From assembly GCA_000711775.1 (NCBI GenBank), contig ARYC01025363.1:37044-101043 (forward strand): DNA of 64,000 nucleotides. The letters are read 5' to 3'. The notes beneath the pieces were generated by a model that was given only the letters and a program-made list of their open reading frames with translations, did not search any database and was not told the origin of the DNA. Below are positions 12,594 through 25,440 of the stretch, piece after piece. The stretch is from Oxytricha trifallax. Lineage: Eukaryota > Ciliophora > Spirotrichea > Sporadotrichida > Oxytrichidae. The position numbers and the translations under genes were made by a program. Every line of letters starts with the position of its first letter. Position 1 is the first letter of the stretch.

Positions 12594-13340
12594 ATGGCTG
12601 TAGACACTATAGAACTTTATAAACAAAGTAAAAAATTACATCGACATATTCTCTTAAGACGACTCTTTAGTGCACTCTTTCAAAGACAATCTTATGAAGC
12701 CTATTATTTCAATTATTTTGTAGATGAAATGACAAGAAAATGTAAGCTTAAAATGAAGTTTAAAGCAAAAATACATTTATATTTAATGCTGAATTATTAT
12801 TATAATTACAAAAATAAGGGAGTAAGTTATTTTAGAGGTCAATTAACTATTATGTAATAAATTAAGTTGAGAAAATGTTTTACTCAGAAATCGATAATGT
12901 ATAAGATTTGATTAGCAACAAAAGAAGAAGAAAAAGCAACCAAATCACTAGAAAGATTTTCAATGTCAAAAATTTATGCTAAACAATGGGCGATTTTATT
13001 AAGAACATATTTTGGATAATTTACTTTAGAAATTTCAATTGTGTTAATTAACAATATAATATTTATTTAACATATTAAACGAGATTGATAGTTCATGAGA
13101 ATAAAAGTTCTACATCTTTGAGAGCAAAGCTGTTCTAGAAATAATCAGAGATGCTAAGAAGTTTAATATTGAGAAAATTAAACACAGCAAAATTAACAGC
13201 AATTAAGTTGGATTAGGGGGATTTGGGGTTTCATCTAAAAATCAATAAAAATCAAGTAAAAAGAGCAATCTTCTCATCAAGAATTTAGATGATCTATGGG
13301 ACAAAAATTTAGAATTTACGAAATAATAGGTAATATTGTA
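12594..13340 (+). CDS. Hypothetical protein
   Basis: The ATG frame begins MAVDTIELYKQSKKLHRH and carries a basic, aromatic-rich segment (RQSYEAYYFNYFVDEM). A frame change is needed near 12890. The last part has protein-like composition (ESKAVLEIIRDAKKF, NQVGLGGFGVSSKNQQ, LIKNLDDLWDKNLEF) ending about 13330. The family is not recognised. It lies on the same strand as its neighbours. The middle part (12900-13110) is uncertain and may contain an intron. Confidence 0.38.
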
Positions 13341-13389
13341 AATATTACCTATTAATTATTGTGTGACATTAGTCATACTAATTGAACAT

Positions 13390-13560
13390 CTGTAGAAGTA
13401 CAGGTGGAGGAGGCAACAATCATAGTTACAATTACTCACAAGGAGATGGTAGTGGAGGTACTAACGGGCACTGAGAAAAGACTTCTGAATGTCTTCAGAT
13501 GTTGTCTCATAAACCAATATATTCTCATCCAGAATTAAATTTATATTAAAAATGCTCATT
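13390..13560 (+). CDS. Gly/Asn-rich exon or gene fragment
   Basis: The frame STGGGGNNHSYNYSQGDG continues through a TGA at 13472 without loss of protein character (TNGH, then EKTSECLQMLSHKPIYS). Reading that TGA as Trp gives one open segment of about 57 codons. It is probably an exon of the preceding or following gene. Beyond it, up to 14140, the sequence is AT-rich with no clear gene. Confidence 0.3.
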
Positions 13561-14144
13561 TAACATAACAAAATTTAATCAAAATACTACTTCTCACATA
13601 AATAAAATCTATCAGGCAGGTTATTATAATTTGACTTAGTTAAATAATTTAATTTTAAATAAACAAGTATTTAAATAAGGATAGCAATTTATAGTATAAA
13701 TATCATAATTACTTATTATTAAAATGTTAATTAGCATAGATTTACTAACTGTTTAATGCAAATAAAATGTATTGTGGTGATATTGATAATGATGGAATCA
13801 CAATAAATAAATTCATCATAATAGGCTTCAAATTTATTGCAACATCAACAGTAACTATAAATGCATTCTTCTTCGTAATAGCAATTCCCTGTGTCCTAAT
13901 AGTTATTCACATAATTAATGCCAATTATTTAACAAATTAAATTAAACCGTTTCCTTAATTTAATTTATAAGTTTTAGTTATTTCAAAAATTTTGAATAAA
14001 ATTAAATTTAAAGATTTTAATCAACATTTGCAAATCTTAAACTTCTTACGCCAATCAATTTAAAAATCCAAATTAATTATAAATAATAAACAATGCTTAT
14101 GATATTTATGATTACTACTAATTTCCCAACAACCAATATATAAC

Positions 14145-17134
14145 ATGAACCAATTGCCACCAAAGCAACTGCAATCCCTAAATTCTCAGCCTAGCATGCT
14201 GCCACCTCCATCTAGCAATAATAAACTGCAGCAGTAATAGTAACAGTAGCAATAATTTATGAAAAACAATAATAATGACACTTAATAGTTGTAGACACAG
14301 GATGTCGTCACTTCAGGATAATTAAATAATAATCAGAGGGGTTCCCACTCACCAATATAGCTAAAAAATAACATAATTTGCTAGTAAATTTTTTAAATGA
14401 TAGTGCTTTAAGTAATGCAAGGTATAGGCAAAGACAAAAAGAAAGCCACCTCTCAACTCTCCATTTCTTTCAAAGCATGATGGGTCTCATTCAAAATTAA
14501 CTTTATATTCATAAGCTTAAGTTTAGTAAACTCAGCTAAAAGCCCTTGAAAATTTCAACATTCAAAATAATTTGCATATTTTTAAAAATATAGCATCCTA
14601 AAATTATTAGTATTTATATCATATATATTTGCTGTCTAAGAACGATAACTCCAATAAATCTCTTGCAAATTAGTACAATTTAAAAAATCAACACTAAATT
14701 TCTTAAGGAAGCATCCCACTACTTAAACAGCAGGAGTGAATGACTCTCAAAATTAAAATTAAAATTCTTCTTAATAATAGCAGTAGTAATCTTAAGAAGA
14801 GGAGTTCAGATAGACTTGGGGCGAAATGAAGCCAAGAATTTCTAAATAGCTCACTACACCATTTAACGCTATTAACAATAAAAAATCTAAAGCTAAGGGG
14901 TAAGTTTATATTTTAATTATTCATCACTAAAATTTAGAATTCGATTGTAATCTAATTTGATGTGTTTATTTATGAATTTCCTATAGAAAGAAGGCATTTA
15001 TGCAGTTTAAAAATGAGATTGAAGCTTAGCAAGAAGAGACTTTATCAAAGACAAATTAGGCTGTGCTTTAAACGCTGAAGAATTGAAATAAATGTCAAAT
15101 CTCATAGAGCCTATTAGCATGGAACCAGATAGAAAAGACAAAATGGATAGAGCACTGACTTAAATAGAGCAATAACAATATGAAGAATGGCTTAAAACAC
15201 AAAAAAGGTAGGGGGGCTTGCAAATTTAGATCCCATTTAATAAATAAATGGATTGATCATGTTCTTGCAAGTAACTTCTGACAAATAACTTCTTAAGTAA
15301 TTGTCGGCTTTTTTCTACTTTTTGATAACAACTCAGTGTAGTCTCTATAAAATCAGGAAAATATCAAACCAAATTAAAAGATCACACTTGCAGTGTTCAT
15401 GTCCACTTCTGGGACTGTAAAGAAAATGCTGCACGCTCCATCACTTCTAATATTTTGCATTAAAGAAGTTCCAATCTAAATGCTAAATAAATATGATAAT
15501 ATAGTTAATAAATTTTTTAAAATAATATTATTTAGACCATTATTAAATTAGAAATATAATCATACAATTTAAAATTTTACCTAATACATTTAGAAATTGA
15601 TTTTTATTTGCTTTCTTAATCTCTTTTTTTATTTTATGGCTTAAAATACACAATTTATTATTCATTTCAGGGATTTTAAATATCAAGTAAAGGCATGAGA
15701 AAAATGATAAATGAATGGATAACAAAATGGGAACATCACTGTACAACCGATTAATACATTAAAATACATTCTATCTATTGGAAAAGTCCTGAGTGCTGCG
15801 ACTCAGTCGTTACAGATTATTCCGGAAACGGAAGTTTACAAATTTAATCCAGAGTTGTTGGAGCACTTCTAGAAAGCTTTCTCAAGCATCTAGCTAAATA
15901 GATTTTGAGGTCACTGGATTACCTACATGGCCAAGGCATGGCTCATAATAATATTTGCAGTAGCTAAATACTTATTGATCGAAAAGGCGAGGTCAAAATT
16001 GGGCCGGACTTCGCTCATCTCCATAAAATAAAACAAGAAAATTATAGTACACTAAACTAAAATTCTCATAACTCACTTGTTCAAATTTAAATTACACTTT
16101 TTATTTAATTTACATTCATTCGTTCTAGATTATGTGAGGTCTTGAAAACTAAAGAAGCAAGGACTCTATGCTAAAGAAGAAATTTCAAGCTTTAGGAAAT
16201 TTGGGCTAACCAAGTATAAATCACAATAAGGATGGTACTTAACTAAATGAACTTTAGAAGCTAGGTCTCTTTGATTTAGGAATATTACTAATTATTGCTG
16301 AAACACGAGGGCTTGAAGTTATTTCTGATGAATAAATTCAAGCAATTTAAAACATTATGCACTCATGTTGCAGTTTAAGGCCAGAGTAACTTTAATAAAA
16401 ATAGTCAATCTATGATTCTTATCAAGAAAATATTGAATCGGTTTTCCACAAAAGCACAAGATTTTATTTGCAAAAGTATGTAGCAACGATTTTCAGTGAA
16501 TGAAATTAAAAAAGAAGGAAGTTCTTCTAAAGTAATGAGCACTTCAGACATGCTCACCCATCTATGGATCCTGACGAAAAGCGATGGTAATTCTAGTTCT
16601 ATTGGCAATAAAAAGAAAGCAAACCAGATTAGTTAAATGAACATAGATTCTCAGTATAAGAGTGGCTCAATTGACATGATTTGTACTTAAAGAATGAGAT
16701 TGACTTTAAAGGAACTTCTAAACGTGACTAGTGATTGGAAATTTGTAAATAAAAAGAATCCAAGCAACAGCACATAAAACTCATCTGCTGCTGCTGCAAT
16801 TCCAATGGACTTGTAGTATCAGCAAATTGAGCGTATAGATAAAGCAATTGCCTTGACACTGCCTTAAGGTGAGTTATTATATTAAGTTTAATATACCTAT
16901 TTATTAAGAAATGGGAATCATTCGATTGGAGGTAATTTAACATTAAGCATAGATCAAAACTCAATTAATAATAGTGTTAGGTACGAAGATTATTGTATTT
17001 TAGAAATGCCTTTCTATTTGAGTTTCGATCCAAGAGCTCTGATAACCAAAATATAAACAGTTTTTAGTGAAACTAACGAAATTAATAATACTGCACAAAT
17101 TGAAAAAATCAATAATCTTTAGTTTCACTTATGA
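14145..17134 (+). CDS. MAP-kinase-kinase-like pseudokinase
   Basis: The N-terminus is Gln/Asn-rich (MNQLPPKQLQSLNSQ, then a run of Q encoded by CAG/TAG/TAA). An 87-nt intron lies at 14900-14986. The kinase fold follows: a glycine-loop region SGTVKKMLHAPSLLIF with VAIK-like CIKEVPI (about 15402-15475), VVTDYSGNGSL near 15810, then YLHGQGMAHNNICSSQILI with GEVKIGPDFAHL, and a C-lobe piece FDLGILLIIAE near 16275. The catalytic HRD is HNN (15944-15952) and the DFG position reads PDF (16004-16012), so phosphotransfer is unlikely. The layout resembles MEK-type kinases. Single-base shifts occur near 15050 and 16490, the frame at 14480-14730 is ambiguous, and about 490 bp (15190-15675) of intron-like and coding sequence alternate. 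The end at 17134 is tentative. Confidence 0.6.
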
Positions 17135-17430
17135 ATATATCAAAATTAGAAAATAGAAGCAATAAATCATAATACTCATCTTATACAATTATACAGAGTT
17201 ACTAAGAATAAATGTTCATTTTTCACTATATAATATGCCCATTTAAATTATAAGCGAAACTTTATCTAATAATTAACTATTGTATTTTTAATTCTCATCA
17301 ATTACAGGCCTCTATTCATTATAAAATTTATAATATCATTAAGAGATAAAAAGCAATTTTCATCATTGAGTTCATCTAGCTCCCAGGATAAAAACTGACC
17401 TACAGATTTAAGATCTTACCAGTTTCCCCA

Positions 17431-18874
17431 ACGCAATTGACTTTGATGAAGATGAAAAAAATAATAGTGATTCTAGTAGCTCTGTAAGAAGGGGATTTTA
17501 CTAAGGCAGAGAATCTTCTTCTGATGAGTCTGGATTAAAAAATATGGAATTGATGATGAGGAGGACATATTTAGATGCCAGAGATGAATTAGTCGTTCAG
17601 AATAAGCAACTGGTTAAATACAGTTAAATCTTCATTTAAGATGTGTCTGAAGAAAGACTATCACTTCAACATTTGAGACCTCCAAATTAGAAAATAAGCT
17701 CTGGTAAGTCTTTAAGGAGTTAGTTGGAAAAGATTTAACTAGGATTTCTATGCCTGTTTATTTCAATGAACCACTATTTTTAAAATAAAAACTATCTGAA
17801 ACTGTGGAATATAACGATTTACTTGAGGGAACTGCAAAAGAGCCAAATAGTTTGATAAGATTAGCTTTGATTTATGCTTACACAGAAACTCGTTATACAA
17901 ATGTAAATGGAAGAATGATTAAGCCTTTTGACTCTTTACTTGGAGAGACTTATGAACTTGTGACTAGTAAATACAGATTTTTTTCTGAATAAGTTAGCCA
18001 TCATCCCCCCATCACTGATAATAATTGTGAAAACAATTTTTAATGAACTAATGCCCAAACATTGAATACAATGAGATTTATCGGTAAATATGTTCTTTTC
18101 GATCCTAAAGACAGAGTTTACATTAATCTAAAGTTGATAGATGGAACAACAGAATTCTACTAAAACACTCTTCCAATGACATCAGTTCACAACTTAATCT
18201 TTTAGGAAACTTTACATGATGTTCATGAAAAACTTCTGTTATTAACCACACAGCCCAGGAAAGTTCTGAAGTAGAGTGGAAGGAGAGTGGCTGGTCAGGA
18301 AAGAATGCAAATATAATTAATGCTATCGTTAAGACTATATCTGGCAAAGCTCTCTTTAAAGTACATAGCAGATTTGCAGATTCCTTGAATTTAGTGAATC
18401 TAGATACGAATGAGGAATCAGAGATATGAAGAGCAAGCCCTACACCAGAGTAAGCAAATCATATGTACTAGTTTCCATAGTTTGCTTTACAACTAAACTA
18501 TCTCCCTGACTCTTTGATCGATAAACTTCCTCATTCAGATTCTAGATTCAGACCGGACAAAAGAGCTCTGGAGAATGGTCATAGTGTAAATGCAATAAAA
18601 GAAAAGCACAGACTTGAGGAAGCTCAAAGATAGAGGAAAAAAGGATAATGATTTAATTTTTAAGAAGCATTCACTTGTTTACTTTGAAGAGAAACTAGTT
18701 GAAGCTACTAATGATAGAGTGTTTAAGTTCATAACTAACTCTATTTTACCAGTGTCATTAATGCGTACTAAAACGAAATAAATAAATTTGGATCAATTAC
18801 TTATTTTAATCAGAATAATTATATGGCTTACAGAATTCAATTAGCGAGTAGTGGAGTAGTGGTAAACTTACTGA
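17431..18874 (+). CDS. Oxysterol-binding protein-related protein
   Basis: A lipid-transfer protein of the OSBP/ORP family, which moves sterols or phosphoinositides between membranes. The start is not identified; an acidic, Ser-rich N-terminus precedes the domain. Domain motifs: VFKELVGKDLTRISMPVYFN, IRLALIYAYTETRY, MIKPFDSLLGETYEL, the family signature EQVSHHPP (17987-18010), FIGKYVLFDPKD, VHNLIFQE, EVEWKESGWSGKN, and the C-terminal FALQLNYLP plus DSRFRPDKRALE. TGA at 18427 occupies the conserved W of the W-x-x-x-P-x-P motif (I-W-R-A-S-P). Single-base shifts occur near 17700, 18240 and 18640 (the last in an A run). The lipid-binding core is well conserved, so the gene is either recently broken or carries assembly indels. 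Confidence 0.75.
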
Positions 18875-19132
18875 AATTAAATTCAATATATATATATTAA
18901 ATATTTTGGTTATTTGGAATTAAAATCAATTTAAAGTAATTTTAAGTAGAGGGTTTTGGGGTTTACTATATGTTATGAAGAATCTTTTTCAAGCTACTCC
19001 AAAGTGATAGAGAACATAAATTAAGTAGATGATATAATTATCACAAGATACATTATCACAATATAATTTATTATAAATTAAATATAAATTTTAATAATTA
19101 TATTTATAAGATTATAACAGCACTCTCTTTTA

Positions 19133-19890
19133 ATACAATAGACCACAGCAAACAACTTGAGGAATTGGCATAAAATCCAAAGGAAAAGCAGAAGAGGGAG
19201 ATGTTTAAGAATAGCAAGAAATCTAAGAAATCAACTACTGTAGCTAAAAAAGAGACCACTAAAACAAAAATGACATAAATTGTATATAATTATAGATTTA
19301 TTACTGCGAAAATGAGCAATTTTCCATGAATTTAAAGCAATAGTTAAAAGAGCAGCTAGAAAAAATGCAATAGTGATAAAAGGATGTGAATATGAGTAAT
19401 AGAAAGATTGTAATTTTAAGCCAAGTATCATATATAGAGATTCAGCGACATAAAAGATTAAGTTGTAGTAGTGAGAGGTTTAGGATGGCATTTTAGAACT
19501 AAAGGAAGTTCAAAAGTAAAAGGATAAAAAAATTAAGAGAAGCTGATTTTTTGTTTAATCCACAAGTTCGTCATTAATTCTGAAGAAGTGAACTTAAACA
19601 ACCCAATTAGACCATAGTCTGCTCCTGTAAACGCTACTAGATTGATATAAATTTAAAACGGAGCATACACAGTTCTAATACCCTTCGAAAATCTTTACCA
19701 AAAAAGAACTTAAGAGTCCACTACTAATAGAATTGAGTGAAAGAGAGAATTTATTGCTTTTCGAAGCCAAATACAAATGATGGCAGGAATGGAAAAATTA
19801 TTAAAGAGAAATTCGAGGAAGAAGAGGAGAAAGAAAATATTGTAGAATATACTTAGGATTTAATAAACTAAATGTAAAATCACTTTAGTT
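19133..19890 (+). CDS. Lys-rich hypothetical protein with CNFKP motif
   Basis: The composition is strongly biased to K, E and Q (LEELAQNPKEKQKREMF, SKKSKKSTTVAKKET). A CNFKPSII motif near 19415 resembles the CTFKPKI repeats seen in many ciliate axonemal or cytoskeletal proteins. Further plausible coding follows (RPQSAPVNATRLIQIQNG, IKEKFEEEEEKENIVEY), but in more than one frame. Start and end are unclear and function is unknown. Confidence 0.35.
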
Positions 19891-20433
19891 GTAACTTTTT
19901 ATTTTTAATTTACAATTTCTTGGATTAATTAATTAAAAATTCTAATTAATCAGTTAAAGTAATCTTCTCCCCTTAAAATGTTTAAAGAATCTTTGAATAA
20001 ATCTTTGTTCAGCCCTTTGCGTTAAATATTGAAACTTATTCAAAATAAATCATTAAGATTTGCTTCAAAATATAATCACTCTTTAAGAAAGAAAATTAAG
20101 AAATTTTGTACATTTGAAAAAATCAAATAATTAAGACGATAGTCTTATATTAATCCATTTGTATATAAATTAATTTGATTTTATCATTAAACTAATTAAT
20201 AGTTATTTTTAATTTTTCTACGGAAACTTTGACTATATACCAAAAATTTTTAATTTCAGCTTTTTAGCATAAAACGGCTTGACTTCTTTACACTATTAAT
20301 TACTCAATAATAATTTGGTAGCGTTGAACTACTTTTACTTGCTCCAAATCAAGAAAACATAGATATTTTTTCTAGAGACAACAAAACGAAATATCCCCGG
20401 TAACTATGTCATATTAATTCTACCATCTACACA

Positions 20434-22141
20434 ATGGTTAAAAAGAGAAAGCAGCAAAAAACTTAACATAAAAGTAAAAAAATTGAGAATTTGAGGAAAA
20501 TTGTTGAAAAACAGATAGATGTTCTCAAGATTTTGAATCAAAAGAAATTGAATAATAACCTCTGTAGGTTTACATGGAGAAGAAAAGATTTCGGCAAAAA
20601 TTCCCTATGTTTGCTCAAATGTTTTTTTTACAGAAGCTAGTCATTCTTCTTCTTTATATTGAATTTCATTTTGGTTCTTACGATCCTTGTATTAGCGATT
20701 GTATCAATTATACTCTAGCCATTTATTCAGCTATTCTTCGTTTAAACTTTCATCTTGGTCTTGAGAGAAGATGAAAATCTTTTTCAAGTTGTGAGAAAAA
20801 GCCTTAATGGGCATGAAACTAGAAATACCATAACAGCTATGATGTTTATAGCTACATTGATTTAAAATGTTATTTAAGAGTGTTTTTGAAATGATTACCT
20901 AACCATTCTCAATCTTCTCATGATCAGCTATCGAGCTCATTAGTCACATGATAAAATCACAAAAAGAAAGCAAATTTGGTTCAGACCACTATGCAACTTC
21001 TACTGCCAGTAAAGCTAACTACATCGATGGGGGTCCTTTTATTAAATTCTTTGTATAATTAAAATAAAAAAATAAAAAGACGGAACAGTTGAGAACTATT
21101 CTTTCTCTACTACTTTCCCAGGTAGTCTTAAACTGGAATCACTTACAGTAAGTAATTAAATATAAATAATGATGCAGTTGAGTCACTAAATAGTGATGCA
21201 GGTAGGGGTGATAGTGATGGCTCTATATATTCTATTTAATATATTTTTTTTATCCATTAACATTACTGTTGGTATATAATAAAAAAAATTGAATAAGAAT
21301 AACATCACAGTTTAAATTAAGATACATGCTCTAGAAAATTTTAGAAAATCCTTCGCTCTTGGTACTATAACTCAAGTCAAATTAAGGAAACAAACAATAA
21401 TATGAATAAAACGAACTCTGCTTAACTGCATTTAGAGGAACTTTCAGATCCATAATTACAGAAATTTCAAGATTCTTGTTTATATCCTTTAAACAAACAG
21501 ACCTCTTCTTTTCAATTATGAATTTAAACGGACACTCATCAGTATTTTTTTCGATGTTTAATTAAGACAAAGAAAAGAAAAAGAGCTATAAAAGATAGTT
21601 CTAGATCATAATTTTACCAATTGTCTACCGAGGTATTAATTCTCTTTAAAGCTTACCCCAGGCATTGCACACTACAGAGAAGAGTATATCTCTAATGGTG
21701 TAAGATCTTTCTTAAGAGAAGATACCACAATTCTCTTGTAAAAAAAAAAAGAGTCTACTCTATTCAATCAACTATTTCCTATTTACTTTTCAAGTTTTGG
21801 TCATTATTGATGGTACAGTTGCTCTGACGCTCTCCATCTTCTTGCTGCTTATCTCGACAATATCAATCATCATAGAGAGTTAAAGGGAGTTTAGAGTATT
21901 TATATCTATAGGTTTAACTAAAGAGCAGACTAAGAGTGTGTTCATATGTGAAGCTTTCTCTGAAATCTTCGACACTTTAACTTTTGGTATAATCGTTAGT
22001 CTAACAGTAATTTCTACTCTAACTGCTCGAATAAATCTATTTATCAAACTGCTATTCGAGCAATTTGTAACTTTTAAATCAATTATTAATCTAAATATAA
22101 TTTATATTTATAATTCCCAATTATTCTTTTTGTGGATATGA
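20434..22141 (+). CDS. FtsX-like permease family protein
   Basis: The ATG frame starts MVKKRKQQKTQ, followed by a basic segment and a first long hydrophobic helix (FILNFILVLTILVLAIVSII). A cytosolic or extracytosolic middle follows (VVRKSLNGHETRNTIT, SDHYATSTASKANYIDGG, then RGTFRSIITEISRFLF). Near 21810-22010 there is a helix-loop-helix typical of FtsX/MacB-type permease domains (LTLSIFLLLISTISIII, a charged loop, VFISIGLTKEQTKSV, then LTFGIIVSLTVIST). Such proteins are common in ciliate genomes and usually pair with ABC ATPases; none is adjacent here. A shift in a T run near 20890 is needed, and 21140-21300 looks like an intron or insertion. Confidence 0.5.
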
Positions 22142-22724
22142 TCGTAAAGTTGCTTATTACAATCGATTTCATTTTATTTATTCCAGTTAGAGATATAAAT
22201 AATTTAAAGAATAGCATTTGTACACATGAGAAGCTGCTGAACTAATTTAAAAGACAATATGTCAAATCCAATTTATAATTACAATAGTTTATTAAAATGA
22301 CTAAAAATGTCATAGTGATTCCACATTTTAATATATATTATTGTCTTTTTAATAATTTCTCATTTAAATTTCTATTTCATTTAGAGAAAGAAATATTTTT
22401 ATCTTTTAGGTAAAAGTCAAAATAAATAATAGTAAACATTTTCTAAATATTTTTTAATAAATGCTCATACAACAAAAACACTACAAACTTCAGTTTTATT
22501 CATAAAAAAATCTCCTTCATTTTATTCAAACTCTCTATTGGCTTCTCAATTAAAAAAAATATAAAATTAAATTTAAATATAAATATTGAGTGATTAAATA
22601 TTTTGTGAAGTTCAATTTATGATTAATATGAAACCATGATTTTAATCCTCTACGCAAACATAATTTTTTAACTCCCCAATTAATTCTAAAAAATTTTGTA
22701 TTTCAGAATTTATAATTTAAAGAT
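22142..22724. other. AT-rich spacer between convergent genes
   Basis: Lies between the plus-strand permease gene and a minus-strand hypothetical gene. It probably holds both 3-prime ends. No defined terminator or other feature is visible. Confidence 0.4.
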
Positions 22725-23600
22725 TGTCGATTTGGCTTTGACACTTTCAACTTGATCATCATCTAGGCAGTCCTTCAGTTCGTTTATATTCAAATCAAAT
22801 TGTTCGTCAATATCGTCTTCGTCATAAACCACATTAAATCCAAAGTTAACACCATTGCCACTCTGTTGCTATGAACTTTCTTGCTTCAATTTATAGCGAG
22901 AAATTAAATCGGTTTACAGTCAATTCCCATTAGTTGATTCCTAAGTGATAACTTACTACAAAGTCTAATTTTGATTGATTTTTTAGTGGTTTGCAAAACT
23001 TTATCTTAGTAGTGACCAATATTGAACTTCTTTAGCCATTATTCCTCTTATTACTTTTCATATTCATCATAGTCACACTTTTCATAGCTTATTTTCTCAT
23101 ACCATAATAGTTTTAATGTTTTCTAACAGTTTTCTACGATTGGCTTTTAAGCTTTTCTTCTATCAACTTCTGCATTTGTTTTATTTTTGTTTTTGGAGTA
23201 AGGAGTGATGCAGAAACTTTATATAAGGAATGTAAAATTATGAATTGGGTTTTTAGTCAGTCATAACTTGTGGTTGCTAAGGCCTTGATTTTTAGTGTAT
23301 ATATCATCGTAGAAATTATTGTAGTTCGTTGGAGTGTTTAGGTAAACAAAATCATTTATCATCCTCTCCCTTTGAGTTTTCACTACATTTTAAGGTTTCT
23401 CTCGAGATCTTCAAATTCCTTTATTACTTTGACACCTTTGAGATGATTTCTCATCTTTGACATAAATCTTTTCAAAGCCTTATCAGTTCCTACCTTTTAC
23501 AGTTCATAGGGAAGTAACTCGTTTCAAACTTGTTAACAGTATGAAAATGCCATGCTTTTTCACTCCATAAATCTTCGAAATACACTTATTTCATGATATT
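22725..23600 (-). CDS. Hypothetical protein, acidic C-terminus
   Basis: Minus-strand reading begins near 23585 (EDLWSEKAWHFHTVNKFE), then DKALKRFMSKMRNHLKG, INDFVYLNTPTNYNNFY, YEKISYEKCDYDEYEKQQ, and ends with an acidic part (VVYDEDDIDEQFDLNINE, KDCLDDDQVESVKAKS). Several frame changes are needed, some of which may be short introns. The family is not recognised. It is convergent with the permease gene. Confidence 0.4.
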
Positions 23601-23944
23601 AACCCTCTACATTGCAATTCTTTTGTTTCTCCCACGACAAACTACTTTTGTAAAGTATAAAATCCAAGTAGGTTCTCGATCAAGTAGTGGGTATAAAATT
23701 AAACTGTTGTCTATTAACTTTCATTATTTTACTATCCACATGGTTTGCAACTGGAATGAGGAAACCATTTTTATCTAACTGCACTTCCTCTGTGTATTTA
23801 TCATCAAAATTAAATGAATTGCTAGGTTTATTCTTAGTTTTACTGATTGGTTGTCGTTCTGTAATATTCAGGTTTATAAAAGTCTTAGTGTGGTTTTGGT
23901 TTCTTAAAAATGAATGTGTAAGTTGTAAAAATGGTGATATTTAA

Positions 23945-24869
23945 ATTAATTTATTTTATGATTAATTTATTTATAAATTTATAATTATTCCACTTTTCTA
24001 GTTTAAATATGAATCAATTTAAATACTCCTTCAATATCATTGATTAATTGAATTGCAGATTTTAAATTATTGTTTGTAGAATATTAAATAAGGAAAAATG
24101 CTCTCATTTTTTAATAATACTTGCGAAGTCTCTCTAAATATGATCTTAGGATCCCTCATCACTAGAAAAACCTAACTTAAGAACAGGGTTTAGGGAACCT
24201 AAATAATATTTTATTAAGTTAAGATACCAGAAGTACTGATAATCTCATTGATATAAATATTATTATTCCTTATAATATTTCTAATAAAAATAATAATTTG
24301 TTTTTAAGGGATGTGTGTAGCTAAGTTATAACATTTTAGTTTATTTGTAATTTTTTGATAAAAACAATTTATTTGGTTAAGGTGGCTAGAGTTAGAATAA
24401 GAATATCATTCATTAAAATGGTACATTTATAAATTATTAGAAAATCATAATTTTTTTTGTTGATTTTTTTCAAATAAATATAAAATAATATTTGAAGTAA
24501 TTTACAATTTAAGTAAAAATAAATGGTTTAAATGAAATGCTAGAAATTTTTATTTACTCGAGAACAATACTCTTATAACGAAAATCCCTCAGACTCTTAT
24601 ATTCAATCAGATTTAATGTAAAACATTGACATCGAGAAAACTGTACAATGTTTAATAAATAAAAGGGAATGGGAAGGAAAGTAAAGCCTTCATTCAAAGA
24701 AATAAGTTAGAGCAGAATTAAGACTTTTCGAGAGACTCAGAAGAAATCAATTTCTTAACAAAATTCAACTAAAAGCGAAGAGTATTACACAAAAAAACAA
24801 ACTTCAGAAAGTATAAAATATTGTAAGACTCTAGATCTATTAACTAAAATAATAATTAAATTAGAAAGT
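23945..24869. other. AT-rich spacer
   Basis: Low-complexity AT-rich sequence. A possible basic coding scrap (NQVRAELRLFERLRR) lies near 24710 but is too short to call. Confidence 0.35.
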
Positions 24870-25440
24870 TAATTGTTAGGTGAGGTACCAATCTAACTTT
24901 GGACTTTCTAATAGTGCTTTCTATTAGACTAAGGCCTACCGAGGTCAGGTAGGGGGTTGCTGGGTGCATCACATGAGGGACCAGTCGGCGGGGTCAATCT
25001 GTCAGCTACTACACTCCTCGATTGGACTGGATCCTAGGACTTCCCTGCACTATTTAAGTTTGCTTTGGCTTGAGTTTAGTTTCCTAGGTAAAAGGGAGTA
25101 TGATGAAGGTACGCTCTTCCTTCAAAAATGAGAAGACGAAAACCATTGAAGCCAACGATAAGGATTTTTCTTCCACACCGGGTTAGGGTGCTGAAGCTAC
25201 CACATCGAAAGGACAAGAATTACGTTTCCCAGCAGCGGTGGGACCAGTTAGCGTTTCTCTATAGCTTCTATCATCCTAGTTGAATCTACAAACTCTGTCC
25301 CCGGAAAAAAACCGGTTGACATCTTGATTCAGGAGGAGACTAGATGATAGAGATACTAGTTTTTTCGGAGTTATTTTAGTTCATGACTTGCCACGTCATT
25401 GATTGCCACGTCAACTCACTTCAGATACGTCTACGTCACG
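24870..25440. other. GC-rich island of unknown nature
   Basis: About 570 bp of roughly balanced base composition in an otherwise very AT-rich window. It contains local hairpins (CCTAC...GTAGG near 24935), the repeated decamer TGCCACGTCA near 25390-25410, and GC-rich runs such as CCAGTCGGCGGGGTCAA. One frame is open from 24977 to 25327, with an ATG at 25100 giving 75 residues (MMKVRSSFKNEKTKTIE, then AVGPVSVSLQLLSSQLN). I could not match it to SRP RNA, RNase P, rRNA, tRNA or snRNA signatures. It could be a structured RNA gene, a short-element insertion or transferred DNA. Confidence 0.45.

Noticed and set aside
13740..13930. EF-hand-like DIDNDG reading on the plus strand
   Set aside because: Only one six-residue match with no helices of the right composition; the opposite strand gives an equally plausible Cys-rich reading.
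24870..25440. SRP RNA, RNase P RNA or rRNA gene
   Set aside because: No conserved signature (SRP helix 8 GNAR loops, RNase P CR-I/CR-V, universal rRNA segments) could be found on either strand.
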